A program made the position numbers and the translations under genes. Source: Cytophagales bacterium (GTDB lineage Bacteria; Bacteroidota; Bacteroidia; Cytophagales; VRUD01). From it: a stretch of DNA of 58,990 bases. The stretch lies in the NCBI GenBank assembly GCA_019456305.1, contig VRUD01000017.1:1-58990 (forward strand), read 5' to 3'. Positions within the stretch are counted from its first letter, which is position 1, and the number at the start of each line of letters is the position of its first letter. Below, piece by piece: positions 8,172-17,693 of the stretch. A model generated the notes under the pieces. That model worked only from the letters and a program-made list of their open reading frames with translations, was not told where the DNA came from and did not search any database.

Positions 8172-9425
8172 ATGCCTTTAATCAATATAATCATACCCAC
8201 CCGCGAAAGAGCTGATACACTTTATTGGACGATAAAAACCTGTTTAAATCAGAATTACAATAATTACAAGATCTGGGTAAGTGATAATTGCAGCACAGAT
8301 AATACTGCAGAAATTGTCCATAATTTCAATAATCCTAAAATTATCTATTTGAAAACCCCCAAACGCTTTTCAATGACCCATAACTGGGAGTTTGCACTAG
8401 ACCATATTGAGAGTGGATACGTAACATTCATCGGGGATGATGATGGATTAGTACCAGATACTTTGATCAATATTGCATATATTATTAAAAAACATCATAT
8501 TGACGTAATTAAATGTGATCCTACTGTTTATCATTGGCCAAAATCTTCTATGGAACATAGACGAGGGGTTCTGTACGCCAGATTGCTAAAAAGTTATTTT
8601 TTTATTGACTCTCAAAAAGCATTGAACCATACCGCTAAAAAACTTGAAATTACCTTACCAGGTTTCCGCATGGGAAAATGTATTCCAATACTATATCATG
8701 GCGGAATTGCAAGTATGGATATTATAAATAAAATTAAACAAAGAGACACTACTTTTTTTCATTCTTCTATCCCAGACTGTTATGCAGGGATGATACTTGC
8801 CGGAGAAGTTGATAAATATATTTTTTGTCATTACCCATTTGCGATTTGCGGGATTTCTCACCATAGTAGCTCCATGTCCAATTACTTTAGAAATGATAAA
8901 GAAAAGTCAGCCTCTGTTAAAAAATTTTTTTCTGAAAATAATATGCCATTTCATCCAAATATTAAAGAAGTCGATACTTGGGCAATGGTGATAGCAGAAA
9001 CATTATTGCAAGCAAATGAACAAAACCCAAAAATCCCAACCCCAGATATTAAAATGGTTCTAAAAAAATCAGTTGAAGAAGCGTTATTAAAACCTGATAA
9101 GATTTCTTATCAGAAAACTATCAATGCTACCAAAAATGTTGCAAAGATCAATGGCTTAACAGAATATTGTGAAAAAATAATCAAAAAAAATAAATATGTT
9201 ATTAACTCTATAAACAAACCCATATCTGGATTTAATTATTTCCCAAAAACCATTACCTTAGATACAATAGATTATTTTTCAAACATATATGAAGCCAGCC
9301 TTTTGCTCTCAAATTTTATAAATAAAAAACCCGTGTATAGATCCTATTTTAAAACGCTTATTATCAAATACCTGGTAATTGGATTGAGAATATTAAAAAG
9401 AATAAAACATATAATTTATTTGTAA
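8172..9425 (+). CDS. Glycosyltransferase family 2
   Basis: The N-terminal 110 residues form a GT-A domain with IIIPTRERADTL, VSDNCSTDNT and the acidic GDDDG metal-binding stretch. The remaining 300 residues are poorly conserved, with a basic C-terminus. At 417 residues it is longer than a minimal GT2 domain. It most likely adds one sugar to the lipid-linked repeat unit on the cytoplasmic side. Donor and acceptor are unknown. Confidence 0.8.
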   Translation: MPLINIIIPTRERADTLYWTIKTCLNQNYNNYKIWVSDNCSTDNTAEIVHNFNNPKIIYLKTPKRFSMTHNWEFALDHIESGYVTFIGDDDGLVPDTLINIAYIIKKHHIDVIKCDPTVYHWPKSSMEHRRGVLYARLLKSYFFIDSQKALNHTAKKLEITLPGFRMGKCIPILYHGGIASMDIINKIKQRDTTFFHSSIPDCYAGMILAGEVDKYIFCHYPFAICGISHHSSSMSNYFRNDKEKSASVKKFFSENNMPFHPNIKEVDTWAMVIAETLLQANEQNPKIPTPDIKMVLKKSVEEALLKPDKISYQKTINATKNVAKINGLTEYCEKIIKKNKYVINSINKPISGFNYFPKTITLDTIDYFSNIYEASLLLSNFINKKPVYRSYFKTLIIKYLVIGLRILKRIKHIIYL

Positions 9426-9492
9426 AATTCCCTTTCTCAGATATAGCTGTATAAAAAGTTCGTCCTGCTGTTGTCGTTTCTAGTAAATTTTA

Positions 9493-9535
9493 GTTTATAA
9501 TTTAGGAGGAGGCAGAGATAATTCCTGCTCAATTA
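9493..9535 (+). repeat. Displaced copy of an epimerase-gene fragment
   Basis: These 43 bases closely match 12977-13019 inside the CDP-paratose 2-epimerase-like gene, where they encode the [12 protein letters not shown] segment, with several point differences. The copy lies in the 305-base gap 9426-9730 and has no coding context of its own. It adjoins another copied fragment at 9541, so the gap looks like a recombination junction. Confidence 0.7.
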
Positions 9536-9540
9536 TTTAT

Positions 9541-9627
9541 AATGATAAATTTGTTATTGATAAGAATATCGAAAACAAATTGTTAATTACTGTTGCGCCT
9601 GATGGGTATTTAAAAAGAGTGAAGTAG
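9541..9627 (+). repeat. Displaced copy of the CmcI-like gene's 3' end
   Basis: These 87 bases repeat 8062-8148, the last 29 codons of the CmcI-like gene including a stop codon (TAG here, TAA there), with about six substitutions. The coding frame is kept, but there is no upstream gene body. A 24-codon open frame (9630-9704, beginning MNINIQNLDDVLQLGEGQY) follows and may be another remnant. The rest of the 9426-9730 gap shows nothing recognisable. Confidence 0.8.
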
Positions 9628-9730
9628 AAATGAATATAAATATACAGAATTTGGACGATGTTCTTCAATTAGGCGAAGGTCAGTATATTAAATTCAAAAA
9701 CTAATATGTTAAAATAAATCTCCCCTAACT

Positions 9731-11185
9731 ATGTTGTTTAACTCCTTACAATTTCTAATCTTTCTTCCAGCAGTCATCATAATTTACTTTTCAATTCCTT
9801 ATAAATGGCGTTGGCTGCTATTATTAATAGCAAGCTATTACTTTTATATGTGTTGGAAAGTTGAATATATAATTTTAATAATAATCTCTACATTAATTGA
9901 CTTTTATGCAGGTATTCAGATGGGAAAGATCAAAGAGAAACATAAACGAAGAAAATATTTATATGTAAGTTTATTAACAAATTTAGGACTATTATTTGGA
10001 TTCAAATATTTTAATTTTTTTAGTGAAAATGTACAACAGGTTTTTGATTATTTTAATATTTTTTATAATGTACCCCTATTTAATGTGCTGTTACCTGTCG
10101 GGATATCCTTCTATACATTCCAAACGTTGAGCTATACAATTGATATTTATAATGGCAAAGCAGAACCACAAACAAATTTAGGAATATTTGCTTTATACGT
10201 TTCATTTTTCCCTCAATTAGTTGCCGGGCCTATTGAACGTTCACAAAGATTATTACCTCAGTTTTTCCAAAAATTTGACTTTGATTATGATAGGGTAAAA
10301 AGCGGTTTATTATTGATGCTATGGGGATTTTTTAAAAAGCTGGTCATTGCTGACAGTATAGCCCGGTTTGTAGATACAGTTTATAATAATCCTGAAGCAT
10401 CTGATGGTATAACAACATTATTAGCCACTTATTTTTTTGGTTTTCAGATCTATTGTGATTTCTCTGGATATTCTGATATTGCTATTGGCGCTGCTTTAAT
10501 AATGGGCTATAAGTTAATGGAAAATTTCCGAAGGCCATATTTTTCTCAATCTATTGGTGAGTTTTGGAAAAGATGGCATATTTCTCTCTCAACCTGGTTT
10601 CGGGATTATTTTTATATCCAGCTTGGAGGTAATCGGGTTGTTAAATGGCGCTGGTACTATAACTTAATAGTCGTATTTCTGGTCAGTGGCCTGTGGCACG
10701 GGGCAAATTGGACATTTTTAATTTGGGGAGGATTGCATGGCTTTTATCTTGTTTTTAGTTTAATGACCCTAAAGGTTAGAAACACATTTACTTCCTTTAT
10801 TGGTCTGGATAGAATACCAGCGCTAAACAGGCTCATAAGTATTTTTATTACTTTTAATTTAGTAATGTTTGCCTGGATATTTTTCAGGTCAAATTCTCTT
10901 AGTGATGCTCTTATTATAATTAGTAATATTGCCCAAACAAAGATTTCTTTTTCTTTATTTAATCAAGCAATGCTGTCGTTTGGAAGATTGGATTTTTTAA
11001 TTTCTATTGCTGCAATATTATTAATGGAAGTTATTCACATAGTTCAGGAAAATAAACCCAATATAAGGTTAAGATTGTCAAATAAGCCTGTATTACTGAG
11101 ATGGGGAATTTACACATTCCTGGTAATGACAATAATCCTTTTTGGCAAATTCGGTAAACAAGCATTTATATATTTTCAATTTTAA
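9731..11185 (+). CDS. MBOAT-family membrane O-acyltransferase
   Basis: The 484-residue polytopic protein begins MLFNSLQFLIFLP like AlgI/PatA/DltB relatives and has about ten hydrophobic segments. The MBOAT core is visible: PQLVAGPIER, CDFSGYSDIAIGAA, FWKRWHISLSTWFRDY, and the catalytic-His motif SGLWHGANWTFLIWGGLHG. Such proteins transfer acyl (often acetyl) groups across the membrane to extracytoplasmic sugars. The next gene encodes an SGNH-like partner 9 bp downstream, the usual pairing. It probably O-acylates the polysaccharide of this locus. Confidence 0.88.
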   Translation: MLFNSLQFLIFLPAVIIIYFSIPYKWRWLLLLIASYYFYMCWKVEYIILIIISTLIDFYAGIQMGKIKEKHKRRKYLYVSLLTNLGLLFGFKYFNFFSENVQQVFDYFNIFYNVPLFNVLLPVGISFYTFQTLSYTIDIYNGKAEPQTNLGIFALYVSFFPQLVAGPIERSQRLLPQFFQKFDFDYDRVKSGLLLMLWGFFKKLVIADSIARFVDTVYNNPEASDGITTLLATYFFGFQIYCDFSGYSDIAIGAALIMGYKLMENFRRPYFSQSIGEFWKRWHISLSTWFRDYFYIQLGGNRVVKWRWYYNLIVVFLVSGLWHGANWTFLIWGGLHGFYLVFSLMTLKVRNTFTSFIGLDRIPALNRLISIFITFNLVMFAWIFFRSNSLSDALIIISNIAQTKISFSLFNQAMLSFGRLDFLISIAAILLMEVIHIVQENKPNIRLRLSNKPVLLRWGIYTFLVMTIILFGKFGKQAFIYFQF

Positions 11186-11194
11186 AACTAACAG

Positions 11195-12151
11195 ATGGGA
11201 AGAAATTTATTTATAAAATTAGCTGCATTTACTTGTATAATATCAGTATTGTGCAGTTGTATTTTCTTTGGAGTGGCTCCTGATAAAGAAATATATACAG
11301 CTAGCTTAATTGACAAGCACAATTATATTAAAACGCTAAAATCCCCAAAAATTATTATTATAGGAGGTTCTAATATTGCTTTTGGCATAGATAGCAGAAC
11401 TATTGAAAAAAAATTTGATATGCCTGTGGTAAATATGGGCGTACAAGGCAGCTTAGGATATGATTATATGCTAAATGAAATAAAAGAGTACATACATAGC
11501 GAAGACATTATATTGATCATACCTGAATATTTACTTTTTGATTATCCATTTTATAGGGGCGCATTTTATGATGCTATTGAAGTATTTCCACGTGCAATAA
11601 CATATCTTGATAAACCTAAAATATATTCAGAAGTTGTAATATCATTTGTAATGGTATTACAAAATAAATTTAAAAGGATACTAATAAGGCAAATTAAAAA
11701 AAAGAGAAAAGGATTTTTTGGAAAAGGGGATGTGTATTATCGTAAGGCTTTTAATCAATATGGAGATGTTACAAGTCATTTACAGCTTGAAAGAAGAAAG
11801 AAATTAGCGGGGACAGGGATGAATAGATTTGAAAAGAATTATAAGGTTAATAGTGAATTTATTATTCTTACAAATAATTTTAGTAATTTTGTAAAAAATC
11901 ATAATGCAAAAGCATTTTTTTTATTTCCATCTGTTGCAAAATCAGCCTACAAAAAGGAAATAGCAGAAACAATTTATAATCAATTAAAAAGCGAATTTCA
12001 TGTACCTCTAATTTGTGTTCCTGAAAGGTATGTATTTGACGACACCTTATTTTTTGACACTGTTCACCATCATACACATCTGGGAAGAAAAATAAGAACT
12101 CAAAGAATAATTGAAGATTTATTGAATTCACTACATAAAAAGTTGTTGTGA
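11195..12151 (+). CDS. SGNH-hydrolase-like partner of the MBOAT acyltransferase
   Basis: The 318-residue protein has an N-terminal hydrophobic anchor (residues 8-27) containing Cys residues. A block-I-like motif, IIIIGGSNIAFGIDS, lies near residue 50. A C-terminal DTVHHHTHLGRK fits the block V DxxH of SGNH enzymes. It follows the MBOAT gene by 9 bp. In comparable systems (AlgX/AlgJ, PatB, DltD) the partner completes acyl transfer to the polymer outside the inner membrane. The protein is divergent, so the assignment rests on the motifs and the pairing. Confidence 0.6.
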   Translation: MGRNLFIKLAAFTCIISVLCSCIFFGVAPDKEIYTASLIDKHNYIKTLKSPKIIIIGGSNIAFGIDSRTIEKKFDMPVVNMGVQGSLGYDYMLNEIKEYIHSEDIILIIPEYLLFDYPFYRGAFYDAIEVFPRAITYLDKPKIYSEVVISFVMVLQNKFKRILIRQIKKKRKGFFGKGDVYYRKAFNQYGDVTSHLQLERRKKLAGTGMNRFEKNYKVNSEFIILTNNFSNFVKNHNAKAFFLFPSVAKSAYKKEIAETIYNQLKSEFHVPLICVPERYVFDDTLFFDTVHHHTHLGRKIRTQRIIEDLLNSLHKKLL

Positions 12152-12169
12152 TTTTAGCAAAAATTCATA

Positions 12170-13231
12170 GTGAAAAAATTATTAGTAACCGGCTCAAGCG
12201 GATTAATAGGTTCTGAAGTAGTCACTTATTTTGACAAACTTGGGTGGGTGATTCATGGACTAGACAACAACATGCGTGCCGATTTTTTTGGTGAGAAAGG
12301 GGACACAAGATGGAATCAGCGCCGGTTGGAAGAAACCTGCCGGAACTTCAAACATCATGAAATAGATATCAGAAGCCGCAATGATATTTTAAAACTGATA
12401 GATACTTTAAAGCCAGATGTAATCGTGCATACTGCTGCGCAGCCAAGCCATGACCTGGCTGCCGGCAGGCCCTTTGACGATTTCGATGTGAATGCTGTTG
12501 GTACGCTCAATCTCCTGGAAGCTGCCAGAAGACACACCCCGGAAGTGATTTTCGTTTTTATGTCAACCAATAAGGTATATGGTGATGCTCCCAACAAACT
12601 GAACTTGAAGGAATTAGAAACCCGTTGGGATTATGCTGACAGAGCATATTACAATGGTATAAAAGAGGATTTTACGATAGATCAATCCAAGCATTCTTTA
12701 TTCGGCGCTTCCAAAGCGGCTGCTGACATAATGGTTCAGGAATACGGCCGCTATTTTGGTATGAATACTTGTTGTCTGAGAGGTGGCTGCCTTACAGGCC
12801 CCAATCATTCCGGAGTTGAACTGCATGGTTTTTTGAGTTATCTGGTAAAGGTAAATGTAAGCGGTGGAGTTTACAACATCTATGGGTATAAGGGCAAGCA
12901 GGTAAGAGACAATATTCACGCTTACGATGTAGCACGTTTTATTGATCTCTTCATTTGTAACCCCAAAGCAGCAGAAGTTTATAATTTAGGCGGAGGCAGA
13001 GGCAATTCCTGTTCAATTTTAGAAGCATTCAGATTAACAGAAAATATATCAGGTAAAAAAATGAAGTATGAGTATATTGAAAAAAACAGGGAAGGGGATC
13101 ATATTTGCTATATTTCTGATTTATCTAAAATGAAAGCTCATTATCCTGAATGGGATATAACTAAAAGTCTGGATGATATTGTTGAAGAGATCGTAGTGGC
13201 TTGGGAGCAAAAAGAATTGCCGATTGCCTGA
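12170..13231 (+). CDS. CDP-paratose 2-epimerase-like SDR
   Basis: This 353-residue extended SDR starts at GTG 12170. It shows [25 protein letters not shown], the family-typical [11 protein letters not shown], and [11 protein letters not shown] at the active-site Lys region. Length and motifs fit the RfbE (CDP-paratose/tyvelose 2-epimerase) group, which inverts C2 of a CDP-dideoxy sugar. Together with rfbF and rfbG this points to a CDP-linked deoxy sugar. No RfbH or RfbS homologue is visible in the window, so the exact product stays open. A fragment of the gene is duplicated at 9493. Confidence 0.8.
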   Translation: MKKLLVTGSSGLIGSEVVTYFDKLGWVIHGLDNNMRADFFGEKGDTRWNQRRLEETCRNFKHHEIDIRSRNDILKLIDTLKPDVIVHTAAQPSHDLAAGRPFDDFDVNAVGTLNLLEAARRHTPEVIFVFMSTNKVYGDAPNKLNLKELETRWDYADRAYYNGIKEDFTIDQSKHSLFGASKAAADIMVQEYGRYFGMNTCCLRGGCLTGPNHSGVELHGFLSYLVKVNVSGGVYNIYGYKGKQVRDNIHAYDVARFIDLFICNPKAAEVYNLGGGRGNSCSILEAFRLTENISGKKMKYEYIEKNREGDHICYISDLSKMKAHYPEWDITKSLDDIVEEIVVAWEQKELPIA

Positions 13232-13280
13232 ATTACTAACCCTACACAAAAAATAGAATTTATTTTATCAATTGCAAATA

Positions 13281-14447
13281 ATGGCACTCCAAAAAATATT
13301 GCTTGTTTCCTGGGGTATACTTCCCTATAAAGGAGGCTCTTCATTTATTATTGAGAAATTAGCCAAGCAGTTTTCTCCTGATGAAATGGTTGTGCTTGGA
13401 GAAAAAGAAAGTAAACCAATTATTCGTGATAGCGGGTTGCCTGAATTCTATTACTGCCCAACTTCAATAAGTTTGAAAGGGAGAGGGAAAAGGTTTTTTG
13501 TCTTAATCCGCTGGCTATTATTCCCAATTTTACTTTTTCGCATGTATAAGATTGTTAAAAAAGAATCTTGTAGGGTAATATTAGCAGTTTTTCCTGACGA
13601 ATACTATCTTTTTGCCGCATATTTAGTAGCAAAACAAAAAAAAATAGACCTTTATACATATTTTCACAATACTTACCTTGAAAACAGGAATGGTTTTATA
13701 TCCACAAAATTTGCAAAATGGCTCCAACCACGAGTATTCTCCCTATCAAAAGTGGTGTTTGTAATAAGCCAGGGAATGAAAAATTATTATGAAAATAAAT
13801 ACAAAAGGATTAGATTTGAACCCTTACTTCACACTTTTGATAAATATTTGTCTGATAAGTATAAAGAGCCCTTTATAGAAACCAGTAAAAAGAATATTAA
13901 ACTTGTTCTGGTAGGTAATTTTAATCAATCAAATGTTGAGGCTACAACCAGATTGTTGAAAGCGATCGAAAAAAATAACAGCTATAAAGTTAGTATCTAT
14001 ACCGCTGTACCCAAGTGGTTGTTAAATATAAGAGGAGTTAAAAGTAAAAATCTGATTTATAAAGGTTTTATAGATGACGACAAATTATTATCAGAATTAC
14101 AGTATTATGATATTATGCTCTTAACACATGGATTTAGTGGATTATATGGCGATGTTGAGTATCAGACAATTTTTCCTACACGTACTATTCCTTTTTTGAT
14201 ATCGGGTAAACCAATTTTTGCTCATAGCCCTAAAGAAAGTTTCTTAAATCAATTTCTCAGAAAATATGATTGTGCTGAAATTGTTGATCAACCGGATGAA
14301 GAAGTGATTGTTGAAACACTCGACAGACTTGTGGATAGTCCCCAAAGATGCAGGCAGCTTGTTAAAAATGCTTTTAAGGCAGCGGATCAATTTTATGGGC
14401 CAAATGTTGCAAAGAAATTGAAAAGTATTATATTAAATTACAACTGA
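13281..14447 (+). CDS. Glycosyltransferase, GT-B fold (GT4-like)
   Basis: The product has 388 residues from the ATG at 13281; a TTG at 13272 is also in frame. It begins with LLVSWGILPYKGGSSF, typical of the donor-side glycine-rich loop of GT4 enzymes. The second domain contains LVLVGNFNQSN, a YKGFIDDDKLLSELQYYDIMLLTHG segment (parts of the nucleotide-sugar site) and a C-terminal dimerisation-like helix. The usual EX7E is weak. It probably extends the repeat unit, but donor and linkage cannot be read. Confidence 0.65.
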   Translation: MALQKILLVSWGILPYKGGSSFIIEKLAKQFSPDEMVVLGEKESKPIIRDSGLPEFYYCPTSISLKGRGKRFFVLIRWLLFPILLFRMYKIVKKESCRVILAVFPDEYYLFAAYLVAKQKKIDLYTYFHNTYLENRNGFISTKFAKWLQPRVFSLSKVVFVISQGMKNYYENKYKRIRFEPLLHTFDKYLSDKYKEPFIETSKKNIKLVLVGNFNQSNVEATTRLLKAIEKNNSYKVSIYTAVPKWLLNIRGVKSKNLIYKGFIDDDKLLSELQYYDIMLLTHGFSGLYGDVEYQTIFPTRTIPFLISGKPIFAHSPKESFLNQFLRKYDCAEIVDQPDEEVIVETLDRLVDSPQRCRQLVKNAFKAADQFYGPNVAKKLKSIILNYN

Positions 14448-14461
14448 ATTACAGCAGAAAA

Positions 14462-15745
14462 ATGAACCGCCTGTTAAAATTCCTCCTTTATCTCTACGTG
14501 TTTTTAATCCCTTTTGAACATATTCTGGTCAAAATGTATGATATCACAAACATTTTTAAACCATACAGGGTGACGGGCATTATTTTAACACTTTTTGTAG
14601 TAGTCAGCATTATTTTATCAAAAACCAGGCTGCGATTTGATAAATTTGATAAAGTATTGCTTTTTATTTATGTTTACGGCTTCATGGCGGGAATGATTTA
14701 CTACGCTTTTGGTTATGGGAATTTATATTCCCTTACTAACGATGCACTATTAATATTTCAGACCTATTTTATTTTTGTGGCAATAAAAAATCTCCCTATA
14801 ACGCACCAAAATATGCGGAATATTTTTTCTGTTTTCGTTGCAGCAGTATTTATTAATACACTTTATTTTCAATTATTTGTTACTGCTGATGCACTGACAA
14901 GGGAATCCGGCTTCTTCAAAAATCCTAACACGACTGCCTTATCTATAGTTATGTCGGTTTTTATTCTGATATATCAAATAATTAATGATATTAATTTTAA
15001 AAGATCATTTATTATTTCACTTAAAACAGCGTTGATCATTTTCTTTTTCTTCTCTATTTTTAATACCGGTGCAAGGGGAGCAGTAGTCGGATTATTTACC
15101 GGATCATTAATATTTTTTTATTTTAATTTAAAAACCACCAGATACAGGTTTTTCCACATGTTTATTGCCATAACCATTGCTTTAAGTGTTTATTATTTAT
15201 ATGATAAAAATATTGAAGCCGCATCAGCGTATTCTGTTCTGGGAAGATATCAAGGGGAACAAATGAAAGAGTCTTCCGGCAGGTTAGATATATGGAGAAG
15301 CGCATCACTTTTAGCCCTTGACCATTATTTTTTAGGAGTTGGCATTGCACAATACGCATCATATCATCATGAATATTTAGAAAAACTCTCTTATTTATTC
15401 ACTCCTGAATTATTATCTCAAAGCTCACGGGGAACACATAGTGATTATTTAGCTTTATTTACAGAATTCGGGCTGCATAATTTGATACTTTTTCTTATGA
15501 TCATTTTTTGGATTTTAAGAGACTTAGCTCAACTAATTAAGAGCTCTGATATGAATAATAAAATATATGTATTTTTTATTGCTGTTGTTGGTTGTTTAGT
15601 CGTGAATGGTATTTTTACTACATCGCTTAAAAGTCCTATTTATTGGCTGTTTTTTGCTTTAGCCACTTATATTATCACTAACTATCCTATCTTTAATCAA
15701 GGGATAATCGACAAGTCAGACTTTCGGGATGACACCGCGCAATAA
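14462..15745 (+). CDS. O-antigen polymerase/ligase-like membrane protein
   Basis: The 427-residue protein has roughly ten transmembrane segments and a large extracytoplasmic loop around residues 250-330. That loop holds SSGRLDIWRSA and RGTHSDYLALFTEFG, the conserved R...H motifs of the Wzy/WaaL (PF04932) family. It either polymerises O-units or ligates the polymer to lipid A core. The two cannot be separated by sequence alone. It lies 15 bp after a glycosyltransferase gene. Confidence 0.8.
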   Translation: MNRLLKFLLYLYVFLIPFEHILVKMYDITNIFKPYRVTGIILTLFVVVSIILSKTRLRFDKFDKVLLFIYVYGFMAGMIYYAFGYGNLYSLTNDALLIFQTYFIFVAIKNLPITHQNMRNIFSVFVAAVFINTLYFQLFVTADALTRESGFFKNPNTTALSIVMSVFILIYQIINDINFKRSFIISLKTALIIFFFFSIFNTGARGAVVGLFTGSLIFFYFNLKTTRYRFFHMFIAITIALSVYYLYDKNIEAASAYSVLGRYQGEQMKESSGRLDIWRSASLLALDHYFLGVGIAQYASYHHEYLEKLSYLFTPELLSQSSRGTHSDYLALFTEFGLHNLILFLMIIFWILRDLAQLIKSSDMNNKIYVFFIAVVGCLVVNGIFTTSLKSPIYWLFFALATYIITNYPIFNQGIIDKSDFRDDTAQ

Positions 15746-15849
15746 TAATGTAGCATTTAAAATAATAATTAACAAGATACCGGTTTAGTTGATACATCAG
15801 ATATTTCTTTCCCTCCACCTGCTATAAAACTTTACCGGTAGCGTGGTCT

Positions 15850-16065
15850 ATGTTGGATACTTATGATACTTATGCAACAAAAATTGTTCATCAATACAGG
15901 GGAAAAGATATTTTTCATTGGTTTTTGTCAGAAGGAATGGATCGCATAATACTTCATAATGGACGGGCAGGCTGGGTAAGTGTTACCGGCATCAAACGTT
16001 CAGATGAAGAAAGGGAAAAGTTGAAAATTGTTGAATCACAGCCAGGAGATATTGGTATTAAATAA
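15850..16065 (+). pseudogene. C-terminal remnant of a SAM methyltransferase
   Basis: The 71 codons starting at 15850 read like the last part of a class I sugar methyltransferase: DTYDTYATK, then DIFHWFLSEGMDRIIL, then a beta-strand ending VSVTGIK. In intact relatives this block follows a full SAM-binding domain, which is missing here. The preceding 100 bases carry no recognisable SAM motif. It marks the left edge of a disrupted region within the polysaccharide locus. Confidence 0.55.
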
Positions 16066-16078
16066 GATTATAAACACC

Positions 16079-16140
16079 GTGTGCGGAATTTGTGGAATTG
16101 CAAATGTGCTGTGCTGCGAAGCGTTGGGGTCTTTCGGAAA
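16079..16140 (+). pseudogene. asnB start stub fused to a dispersed repeat
   Basis: A GTG at 16079 begins an open frame encoding VCGICGIAN, the N-terminus of a class II glutamine amidotransferase and nearly the same as the start of asnB at 18424 (MCGICGIAS). After nine codons the similarity stops. The following 37 bases match a non-coding repeat at about 32.82 kb. Either an asnB paralogue was truncated here, or the start of the asnB gene was copied when the 2.3 kb island was inserted. Confidence 0.55.
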
Positions 16141-16292
16141 CGCGTCAATGGAAACCGAAATAAGGTCTTGCAGTTATACAAAAGGGTCTTGTCCTGATAC
16201 AAACTTATCTTACAACGATTCATTTATTACGATAATATTTTTATAATTTTGAGCGTTTTTTCAAATGAAACATTAAAAAGTACCAAAGCAAA

Positions 16293-17057
16293 ATGAAACA
16301 TTTTATAATTGATACAGAAAAAAATCGAGTTAAGGACTTGGCTGAATTGGATGAAGATACAATAACAATTAGACGAATTGAAGCAGCCAATATGGATGAA
16401 GTGATGGACTCCTCATTGTTTATCAACACAAAGTATGACATGCGTTCATCTGGTAATGCCTTAACTCCTGGAGCTTTTGATGTTAGAACGGACAAGCAAA
16501 CTGGGAAAGTTGCAGTTTTGCTTTCTCATCGAATTGAAGAGTGTCGGAGAACGACAATAGAGCAGCATGGGAAGGGTAAACTGACAGTATTTTACGAGAC
16601 CTTAGATGATATTTTAAATGGCATAAAAAAAAAAGAGGAAGAAAGCAGAGTAAATATTAAAGAGGAAATTAAGAATTGGCAAAATGCAGTAAATGACCTG
16701 TTTGATACAATTTCAACGGATTGGTTGAAAAAATATGCTCCAAACATTACAACAAAAATGACGGGGATTAAAATTACAGAGGAGTTGACAGGACAATACG
16801 GTATCAATCAATTGCATATCAGCTTAATTAAGAACAAGGAAATTGTTCTTATTCCAAGAGCTACTTTTGTCATTGGAAGTCATGGAAGAATTGATATGAT
16901 GATTAAGGGAATAAGACATGATCCGATAATGATTATTCGATTCAGAGGAAACGGCAAGGATAGGTGGGAAATTATTTTTGACCGTAATATTCGAGACAGG
17001 ATAGAATTTAACAAGGCACAGCTTGAAAATATAATCACTGATGTTATCTACGGATAA
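16293..17057 (+). CDS. Unrecognised protein, first gene of a HEPN module
   Basis: I do not recognise this 254-residue protein. It is rich in Ile, Lys and Glu, with no signal peptide or transmembrane segment. A short charged helical stretch lies near residues 108-125 (IKKKEEESRVNIKEEIKNW). The C-terminal half is predicted beta-rich (INQLHISLIKNKEIVLIPRATFVIG). Its stop codon overlaps the start of the HEPN gene by 17 bases, so the two are translationally coupled. It could be the antitoxin or the sensor of the HEPN partner. It lies in a degraded defence-type island between polysaccharide genes. Confidence 0.7.
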   Translation: MKHFIIDTEKNRVKDLAELDEDTITIRRIEAANMDEVMDSSLFINTKYDMRSSGNALTPGAFDVRTDKQTGKVAVLLSHRIEECRRTTIEQHGKGKLTVFYETLDDILNGIKKKEEESRVNIKEEIKNWQNAVNDLFDTISTDWLKKYAPNITTKMTGIKITEELTGQYGINQLHISLIKNKEIVLIPRATFVIGSHGRIDMMIKGIRHDPIMIIRFRGNGKDRWEIIFDRNIRDRIEFNKAQLENIITDVIYG

Positions 17058-17625
17058 ATTCGAGGAATATTGTGAGGAGTTAGACAATTTGAAGGACTAT
17101 TGTCAGGTCATAAAAACCGCTTCGCATAATGTTAAAACTAAGCTGGGAAAGGAAAGCTATTTAACTGATGAGAGGTTAGATGCTTTGATTGGTAAACCGA
17201 CTTCTATTTTGGAAGCAGCTCTGGACAGAAAAACAACCATTGCTTGTTTCTTGTTGTATATTTCTGCATTTGAGAGAATATGTTTTCATATCTATGATGG
17301 CTCTCTGAAGAAGACAAAGGAATTTGTATCGAAAAATGGTCAGCAAAAAAGAGCCGGGGATATCCTGCTTAAAACCATCATGGATTTCTACTCGTTCAGT
17401 GAAGTCAAAAAGTTGTTTGGTGGAATATCTGACAAGGATAAAAAATATTTAGTAATACTGATTTGTTCTCGGAATTATTTTGCACATGGAGAAAAGAATG
17501 AGGGGGATTTGAACTATGATAAAAAAAGAAGCCATAAAGAAAAAGAGGCGGAGATTTTTGCTATGATAGAAGATTTGGATGAAATACATGAACGGTGCAA
17601 GGAGTTGTTAAAGTATCTACTATAA
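17041..17625 (+). CDS. HEPN-type putative RNase, second gene of the module
   Basis: The 194-residue, largely helical protein has a conserved-looking CSRNYFAHGEKNE near residues 142-154. Arg144-X4-His149 fits the RX4-6H active site of HEPN ribonucleases. A helix with FLLYISAFERICFHIYD precedes it, as in other HEPN folds. It overlaps the upstream gene by 17 bases. HEPN RNases are effectors in toxin-antitoxin, abortive-infection and CRISPR-linked systems. The family within HEPN is not one I can name, and the catalytic role is inferred from the motif. Confidence 0.6.
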   Translation: MLSTDKFEEYCEELDNLKDYCQVIKTASHNVKTKLGKESYLTDERLDALIGKPTSILEAALDRKTTIACFLLYISAFERICFHIYDGSLKKTKEFVSKNGQQKRAGDILLKTIMDFYSFSEVKKLFGGISDKDKKYLVILICSRNYFAHGEKNEGDLNYDKKRSHKEKEAEIFAMIEDLDEIHERCKELLKYLL

Positions 17626-17693
17626 TTTGCGGGTATGCAAAGCCAAGTTCATTTCAATTTTGCTTTGACCTATGAAAATAAAATGATTGTAAA

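Noticed and set aside
16028-16246. 72-residue ORF over the asnB stub
   Set aside because: Only the MCGICGIA-like part means anything; upstream and downstream codons are not conserved, so it is listed as a remnant.
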